NCBI GenBank assembly: GCA_030267565.1
Contig: BRXU01000009.1
Location: 285,501-349,500, forward strand
Direction of reading: 5' to 3'
DNA length: 64,000 bases
DNA from: Pleodorina starrii
Taxonomy: Eukaryota > Chlorophyta > Chlorophyceae > Chlamydomonadales > Volvocaceae
This document shows positions 62,001 through 64,000 of this stretch, one piece after another; the first letter of the stretch is position 1, and every line of letters begins with the position of its first letter. Below the pieces are notes generated by a model. That model made no database searches, was not told the origin of the DNA, and saw only the letters and a list, made by a program, of their open reading frames with translations. The position numbers were made by a program, and so were the translations under genes.

Positions 62001-63805
62001 CAGAGCCCCGACCTGAGCCGCTCCTACGCCATCCTCGTTCTGTCCGCCTGGACCCACTCTCCCTCCCTGGGGGTGTGGGAGCCCTTCCTGGAGCCAGTGC
62101 AGCTGCTGGCCCACCTGGATGACAACCGGGCAGCCAGGCCGGTGGCGGGGGTCAGCTCCGGAACCACCGTCAAGATCACCTCCACACAGGTATGAGGGTG
62201 GGCGGGGTTTGGGGGGGGGTGGGTTTGGGTTTGGGGGGGGGCTGGGTGTGTGTGTGTGGGGGGGGGGGGGGGGTTGGGGGGGATTGGAGCTGGCATATAC
62301 GTTAGACAGACCCTTTCCCCCCAGGTGTGTCTTAAGGGGGCGCATCCCCCTCCGTCAGCGGGTTGCGGGGTGTTCTGTATTGTTACACGGTATTGTTACA
62401 GATATAGGTAACCGCTTAAACTAGTCCGTTTGCCAGTGTGCCCCCTTTTCCCGCCTGTCTCCAGCCCCTCCCACACTCTTGTCTGCCTTGCCTGCGTATC
62501 TGCCTTGTCGTCGTCGTTGTTGTTGCCTGTTCAGGCCAGTGTGCAGGTGGCGTGTGCGGCCTCGGCGCTCAAGTCGCTGTTGGAGGCACTGCCCGAGTGG
62601 ACCCGACTCACGTCACCGGAAGGTATGTGGGAGTACGGAGAGAGTACGGAGGGAGTACGGAGGTGCACGACTGTACGGATCGGTGTGGCGGGCAATCGCT
62701 GTCGCTGCTATGCACCGATGTTGCCTTATCAGGCAGTCTCCGGCGCTACCCCTACGGATCCCTCCCGGGCACCTCCCCTGGCCACCTCTTTCCGCCCCTC
62801 CCCCCGCGCCCCATCTCGTCAGTCGTCGTTGTTCCCCTCCCCGGGTTGCCTGTTCCGCATTGCAGGCTTGGCGGCGGTGCGGCGTCAGCTATCGTACGGC
62901 GAAGCGGCGGCGGGTGGCAGTTCGTACGGCAGTCAGGTGGCCCAGCAGGGCCTTATGACCAATGCGCTGGGCTGCCCCGTGTCGCTGCTGACGGACCTAG
63001 GGGACAGACAGGCAAGGGGGGAGGGGGAGGGGACGGGGTTGGTGGGAATTGGTGGGGTTGGTGGGTACAGAAGATGCAGGCGGGGGTGGTGGTCAAACGA
63101 CTGGGGTTGGGGGGGGGGCGGGGAGGGGCGCGACGGGGTTGTCGTTGCTTTGGTCGGTTGGGTGGTTGTGGAGAGGCGGTCGTTAGCGACCCACTCACCC
63201 CGACCCCGACCCCGACATCGGGAGGGCTTCCAAGTCCCGAGGCCCCACCCTGCCCCACTCTGCCCCACCTTGCCCCACCTTGCCCCTGCCCCCTGCCCCA
63301 CCCTGCCCCCCTTTCTACTCTGCCCCTCCACTCTGCCCCCTCCACTCTGCCCCCTCTGCCCCCCCTCTGCCCCCCCTCTTCAGGCGGTTGTGGATCTTCA
63401 GCCCGATGCGGAGGATGTGCCCGTGCTGCTGCAACCGCCTCCCACCGCCGCCTCGGCAGCCGCCGCCGACAGCCGGGCCGCCGGACTGGCGCCCCCTGCC
63501 GTACCCCCCATTCGCCTGTGGGTGGATGCGGTGGCGGCGGAGGGGCTGCCGGGGGAGCTGATGAGGGAGGGGGGCCTTATGGTGCGGATCAAGGTGAGTA
63601 CGGCATTGTACGGATACCAGAAACGTACGACTCAAGAATCGTGCCCCAAGTAGTGTGTTACGACGGACTCCCTCGCTGTCGCGCCCCATGCTTTGGGTTG
63701 CAGGTGAATGGCCCCGTGGCTGAACTGATGCCGGAGTCTGCGTGGGGTCTGTACACCCGGGCAGTAGACCCGCCGCGACATCCGCGGGACCACCAACAGC
63801 AAGAA

Positions 63806-63855
<50 letters not shown>

Positions 63856-64000
63856 GCAGGGGGCGCCAACCGCCGCCCCAGCAGCAGCGGCTGCCTCCGT
63901 GGATGCGGCCGCCGGCTCCGGTGCTGCTGCGGCTGTGTCGGTTGTCCGTTGGGACGAGCGGTTCCTGTTGAAGCTGCCTGTGGAGTTGAGTGAACAGCTG
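39285..64000 (+). CDS. VPS13: VPS13-type bridge-like lipid transfer protein (3' end outside window)
   Basis: VPS13 proteins form long hydrophobic grooves that move phospholipids between organelles at contact sites. The N-terminus [18 protein letters not shown] followed by [17 protein letters not shown] and [18 protein letters not shown] is the diagnostic chorein domain. Further family landmarks in order are: [14 protein letters not shown] (exons 4/5), [12 protein letters not shown] (exon 7), [10 protein letters not shown] and [17 protein letters not shown] (exon 8), and [20 protein letters not shown] (exon 16). After these come a mid-repeat signature [16 protein letters not shown] (exon 19), four Vps62-like WRPxPPxGYvxLG units (exons 21-26), and [12 protein letters not shown] (exon 30). 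About 3,850 residues lie in the window; full-length relatives exceed 3,000-4,000, so the VAB and C-terminal regions are outside. Exons are padded by Ala, Gly and Gln runs. Two introns use GC donors. Confidence 0.95.
39916..39977 (+). repeat. Dispersed 50-bp repeat, copy D
   Basis: Its first 50 bp are identical to copy A at 13714-13763. It then continues with CCCTGAACCCAG, as in copy B. It is located in VPS13 intron 2, in the same orientation as the gene. Confidence 0.9.
44877..44970 (+). repeat. Polyglutamine tract coded by CAG in VPS13 exon 10
   Basis: Three runs of seven to nine CAG codons are separated by AACCTG (Asn-Leu). The frame is that of the exon, so the repeat is translated. Confidence 0.9.
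45313..45995. repeat. Hexamer array GCATTC/GCACTC, about 114 copies, in VPS13 intron 10
   Basis: About 21 GCATTC units open the array. The middle is mainly GCACTC, with a short block of GCATTC near 45750-45777 and scattered single GCATTC units. The last few units are GCATTC again. It lies between exon 10 (ends 45163) and exon 11 (starts 46173). Most frames through it are open (Ala-Phe/Ala-Leu, His-Ser, and on the other strand Glu-Cys, Met-Arg/Val-Arg, Asn-Ala/Ser-Ala), so it generates spurious ORFs over 400 aa. Confidence 0.95.
51634..52140. repeat. Homopyrimidine hexamer array CTCCCC, about 84 copies, in VPS13 intron 17
   Basis: An almost pure CTCCCC tract with two one-base shifts (near 51836 and 51930). 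The minus strand is GGGGAG repeats, which can form triplex or G-quadruplex structures. It fills most of the intron upstream of exon 18 and provides an extreme polypyrimidine tract. The Pro-Leu/Pro-Ser ORFs across it are not genes. Confidence 0.95.
53142..54503. repeat. 12-bp minisatellite AGGCCGACCCAT, about 113 copies, in VPS13 intron 19
   Basis: The unit is GGCCGACCCATA, with variants CATGGGCC, CATAGACC and CATAAGCC, occasional GAGCCGACC joins, and GGGGCC insertions of five bases. It lies between exon 19 (ends 52955) and exon 20 (starts 54565). On the plus strand it reads [12 protein letters not shown] and on the minus strand VGLWVGLW- or [12 protein letters not shown], giving artefactual ORFs over 560 aa. 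Confidence 0.95.
57061..60179 (+). other. Four Vps62-like repeats inside VPS13
   Basis: Four tandem copies of a unit with a W-containing lead and a WRPxPPxGYvxLG core are split over exons 21-26. They are: FERLWSS ... [19 protein letters not shown] (exon 21); FERVWASG ... [18 protein letters not shown] (exon 22); FSKMWWDK ... [11 protein letters not shown] then [11 protein letters not shown] (exons 24/25); and VWCDEQ ... [18 protein letters not shown] (exon 26). This motif is the hallmark of the Vps62/DUF946 family and is known as an insertion in plant-type VPS13 proteins. In the third copy the motif is interrupted by an intron exactly at the Gly of PPPG. Confidence 0.8.
60606..60676. repeat. 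9-bp repeat GGGGAAGGC in VPS13 intron 27
   Basis: About seven purine-rich units lie shortly after the donor of exon 27. The rest of this ~490-bp intron has no coding signal. Confidence 0.75.
61364..61452. repeat. 15-bp C-rich repeat in VPS13 intron 28
   Basis: Units CAACCCCTTGCCACC and CAACCCCTTGCCCCC alternate about six times, just after the donor of exon 28. Confidence 0.8.

Larger units (their letters stand above)
52204..64000 (+). other. Exon map of VPS13, exons 18-34
   Basis: e18 52204-52312 (acceptor uncertain); e19 52525-52955; e20 54565-55623; e21 55837-57262; e22 57554-57945; e23 58207-58412; e24 59064-59198; e25 59644-59785; e26 60037-60179; e27 60382-60562; e28 61055-61329; e29 61665-61779; e30 62004-62189; e31 62535-62622; e32 62866-63011; e33 63384-63593; e34 63714 to beyond 64000. 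Phase 1 junctions follow e18, e21 and e31; phase 2 follow e23, e24, e26 and e28; the others are phase 0. Exon 32 ends CAG then GCAAGG, a GC donor. Exon 18 encodes [20 protein letters not shown], which matches the family's SLSGxLSAVRxVYLYRF segment. Exon 34 carries a polyglutamine run at about 63796-63859. Confidence 0.85.

Overview
The window is nuclear DNA from a GC-rich green alga, most likely a volvocine chlorophyte of the Chlamydomonas/Gonium/Volvox type. The reasons are very high GC, genes cut into many short exons by introns of about 100-700 bases with GT-AG or occasional GC-AG ends, TGTAA-type poly(A) signals, long Ala/Gly/Gln homopolymers inside exons, and abundant microsatellites. The species call is an inference; no marker gene is present.

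There are three protein-coding genes. (1) On the minus strand, 31282 down to 541, lies a giant coiled-coil protein gene. I could assemble 78 exons in one continuous frame (10,281 nt, about 3,426 aa). (2) Divergent from it, on the plus strand from 31610 to 35673, is an eight-exon gene for a 486-aa 2-oxoglutarate/Fe(II) dioxygenase of the isopenicillin-N-synthase-like superfamily. The two start codons are 327 bp apart and probably share a promoter region. (3) On the plus strand from 39285 to beyond the right edge lies a VPS13-type bridge-like lipid-transfer protein gene. Thirty-four exons (about 3,850 aa) fall in the window, from the N-terminal chorein domain to the approach to the VAB/SHR-BD region; its 3' end is outside.

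Between genes 2 and 3 (36846-38720) is a non-coding satellite block. A 38-bp-arm inverted repeat abuts about 1.8 kb of a 14-bp repeat that appears to be uninterrupted alternating purine-pyrimidine sequence. Three more large arrays sit in introns of the VPS13 gene: GCATTC/GCACTC hexamers at 45313-45995, CTCCCC hexamers at 51634-52140, and a 12-bp unit at 53142-54503. These arrays lack stop codons in several or all frames and create very long spurious ORFs that should not be annotated.

The genes show no sign of acting in one pathway. VPS13 is expected at membrane contact sites, the dioxygenase is a soluble enzyme of unknown substrate, and the coiled-coil protein is probably structural. Exon boundaries were read by eye from splice consensus and frame continuity. 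Junctions flagged as uncertain are exons 62/63 of the coiled-coil gene and exons 17/18 of VPS13.
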